The notes below the pieces were generated by a model, which did no database searches, was not told the origin of the DNA, and saw nothing but the letters and a program-made list of their open reading frames with translations. From the NCBI GenBank assembly GCA_947503965.1, contig CANNFU010000001.1, forward strand, positions 434,001-498,000: DNA of 64,000 nucleotides, given 5' to 3'. Source of the stretch: an uncultured Paracoccaceae bacterium (GTDB lineage: Bacteria > Pseudomonadota > Alphaproteobacteria > Rhodobacterales > Rhodobacteraceae). A program made the translations under genes and the position numbers. This document shows, piece after piece, positions 62,618 through 64,000 of the stretch; position 1 is the first letter of the stretch; each line of letters begins with the position of its first letter.

Positions 62618-63541
62618 TTGGCCAAGGATAGACACAGCGAAGATTACATTGGCCCGATCCGCCGCCTGCTGGTCGGGGTGCTTGTTCTTGCGCTGATCGG
62701 CCTTTTCCTGATCTGGCGGATCGACAGCCCACGCGTCGAACGGCTGCGTGCGCAAGCCATTGATACATTCGTGCCATCCTTCGAATGGGCGATGGCCCCG
62801 ATCAACGGGGTCATCAACCTGATCAGCGACTTCGAAAGCTATCAGCAGTTGCGCGCCCAGAACCAGGATCTGCGGCGCGAACTGCAACAGATGAAAGCCT
62901 GGAAAGAGGCCGCACTGCAGCTTGAACAGGAAAACGCCAAGCTGCTTGATCTGAACAATGTCAGCCTTGATCCGCAACTGACCTATGTGACCGGTGTGGT
63001 GATCACCGATAGCGGCTCACCCTTCCGGCAGTCGGTGCTGGTGAATGTGGGCGCACGCGACGGGATCATTGATGGCTGGCCCACGATGGACGGGATCGGG
63101 CTGGTGGGCCGGATCGCCGGTGTTGGCCAGAATACCAGCCGGGTCATGTTGCTGACGGATACGTCCAGCCGGATCCCGATCACCATCCAGCCATCCGGGC
63201 AGAAGGCGATCCTTGCCGGTGACAACACGCTGAACCCGCCGATTGAATTTCTTGAAGACAGCGCAATGGTACGGCCCGGCGACCGTGTCGTATCGTCCGG
63301 TGATGGGGGTGTTTTCCCGGCGGACCTGCTGGTGGGTCAGGTCGCCCTTGGCACTGATGGCCGTTTGCGCGTGCGGCTTGCCGCCGATTACCAGCGGCTT
63401 GAATTCCTGCGCGTCCTGCGATCCCAACCGCACGAGGATATTCCTGATCCCACCGATCTGCTGGCACCCGAGGCCGAATTCTTCGGCCCCGCGGCCCTGA
63501 CCCCATCGGCCCTGACCACAAGCGAGGTGGGCGATGGCTGA
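62618..63541 (+). CDS. mreC: Rod shape-determining protein MreC
   Basis: 307 residues from TTG 62618 (GAGGAGCG upstream). One membrane helix (LLVGVLVLALIGLFLIW), a coiled coil (about 75-115; SYQQLRAQNQDLRRELQQ), then the beta-barrel region with VTGVVITDSGSPFRQSVLVN, GLVGRIAGVGQNTSRVMLLTD and SGDGGVFPADLLVGQV. It scaffolds the wall elongation complex in the periplasm. Overlaps mreD by 8 bases. Confidence 0.94.
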   Translation: MAKDRHSEDYIGPIRRLLVGVLVLALIGLFLIWRIDSPRVERLRAQAIDTFVPSFEWAMAPINGVINLISDFESYQQLRAQNQDLRRELQQMKAWKEAALQLEQENAKLLDLNNVSLDPQLTYVTGVVITDSGSPFRQSVLVNVGARDGIIDGWPTMDGIGLVGRIAGVGQNTSRVMLLTDTSSRIPITIQPSGQKAILAGDNTLNPPIEFLEDSAMVRPGDRVVSSGDGGVFPADLLVGQVALGTDGRLRVRLAADYQRLEFLRVLRSQPHEDIPDPTDLLAPEAEFFGPAALTPSALTTSEVGDG

Positions 63542-64000
63542 ACGCGCAGATGCCCGCACCTGGATGAACCGCGGCATATTCATGCTGCTGGCCTTCATGA
63601 TCATCGTCGCACAACTTGTGCCGCTGGATATGCGGCCGATCGGCTGGGCACCGCCTGATCTGCTGCTTGTGATCACCCTTGTCTGGGTCGCACGCAAACC
63701 GCACTATCTGCCAGTTTTTGTCATCGGCTTTCTGTTTCTTGCTGCGGATTTCCTGTTCCAGCGGCCGCCGGGCCTGTGGGCGGCGCTTGTCGTGATCCTG
63801 ACCGAAACCATCCGCCGCCAGAACCGTGAATTCCGGCAAATGCCGATCATGGTGGAATGGGGCACGATCACCTTCGGCGTCATCGCGATCACCCTTGTTA
63901 ACCGGCTTGCCCTGTTCGTCACCATGGTCCCGCAAGCCCCACTGGGTATGACCCTTATTCAAATGATCGGCACGATACTCATTTACCCACTTGTCGTGGT
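63534..64000 (+). CDS. mreD: Rod shape-determining protein MreD (partial)
   Basis: The frame starts at ATG 63534 inside the mreC end and is open to the window edge, so about 155 residues are visible. Hydrophobic helices (FMLLAFMIIVAQLVPL, DLLLVITLVWVARK, VFVIGFLFLAADFLF) and GWAPPDLLLVITL with PVFVIGFLFLAAD fit MreD. The C-terminus is missing. Confidence 0.9.
   Translation, partial: MAERADARTWMNRGIFMLLAFMIIVAQLVPLDMRPIGWAPPDLLLVITLVWVARKPHYLPVFVIGFLFLAADFLFQRPPGLWAALVVILTETIRRQNREFRQMPIMVEWGTITFGVIAITLVNRLALFVTMVPQAPLGMTLIQMIGTILIYPLVV

Overview
The window looks like a chromosomal segment of a marine alphaproteobacterium of the Rhodobacteraceae (Roseobacter group). The reasons are GC-rich coding with many ATGA/GTGA stop-start overlaps, a rpmH-rnpA-yidD block, an alphaproteobacterial-type SelD fused to a flavoprotein, an iron-sulfur PhrB-type photolyase, and the mreBCD order next to leuA. 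The species cannot be fixed from sequence alone.

Layout. 1-5007: a partial secreted protein, a 37-residue membrane peptide, an OmpR/EnvZ-type pair, and the tdh-kbl threonine catabolic operon. 5008-9880: an eroded accessory island ending at the 3' side of a tRNA-Arg(ACG). It holds an integrase tail, an istB tail, an IS3-family element with a nonsense mutation in its transposase, a gene head cut by that element, three unknown exported proteins, an AlpA-like regulator, and two related intergenic repeats bracketing the cargo. 9882-33310: mostly housekeeping genes. These include a sensor kinase/flavoprotein/TVP38 operon, rpmH-rnpA-yidD, ttcA, lolA, a lytic transglycosylase, hspQ, yaaA, an aspartate dehydrogenase, a thiolase, two glyoxalase-fold genes, an AttEFGH-like ABC cassette and selD.

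33328-49243 is the most striking part: about 16 kb on the minus strand read as algD-alg8-alg44-algA-algG-algI-algJ-(TPR)-algX-algF-(large Sel1/TPR)-algL, i.e. an alginate-type exopolysaccharide machine. The core enzymes keep their catalytic motifs (AlgD Cys, Alg8 DGD/TGDD, AlgI His, AlgX/AlgJ SGNH). By eye, however, the AlgG epimerase DPHD motif, the AlgL catalytic His/Arg/Tyr, the AlgA phosphomannose-isomerase histidines and the Alg44 PilZ c-di-GMP motifs are all missing, and there is no AlgE porin. The inferred product is an acetylated, non-epimerised mannuronan-like polymer with different export and control. A NarL-type regulator and a SAM/class III cyclase/AAA/TPR protein lie just upstream on the same strand, hinting at cAMP or phosphorelay control.

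54341-55553 holds a second unusual object: a 173-residue protein whose last two thirds are about 19 Ala-Cys-Gln repeats with a roughly six-residue period. It has its own strong terminator and lies beside a decayed type I secretion fusion-protein (HlyD) tail.

55554-64000: a YHYH-domain secreted protein, an FeS photolyase with an SDR, a secreted beta-propeller protein, leuA preceded by a leucine-rich leader peptide and attenuator-like hairpins, and mreB-mreC-mreD (mreD runs off the end). All family calls are by reading motifs; no database search was run.
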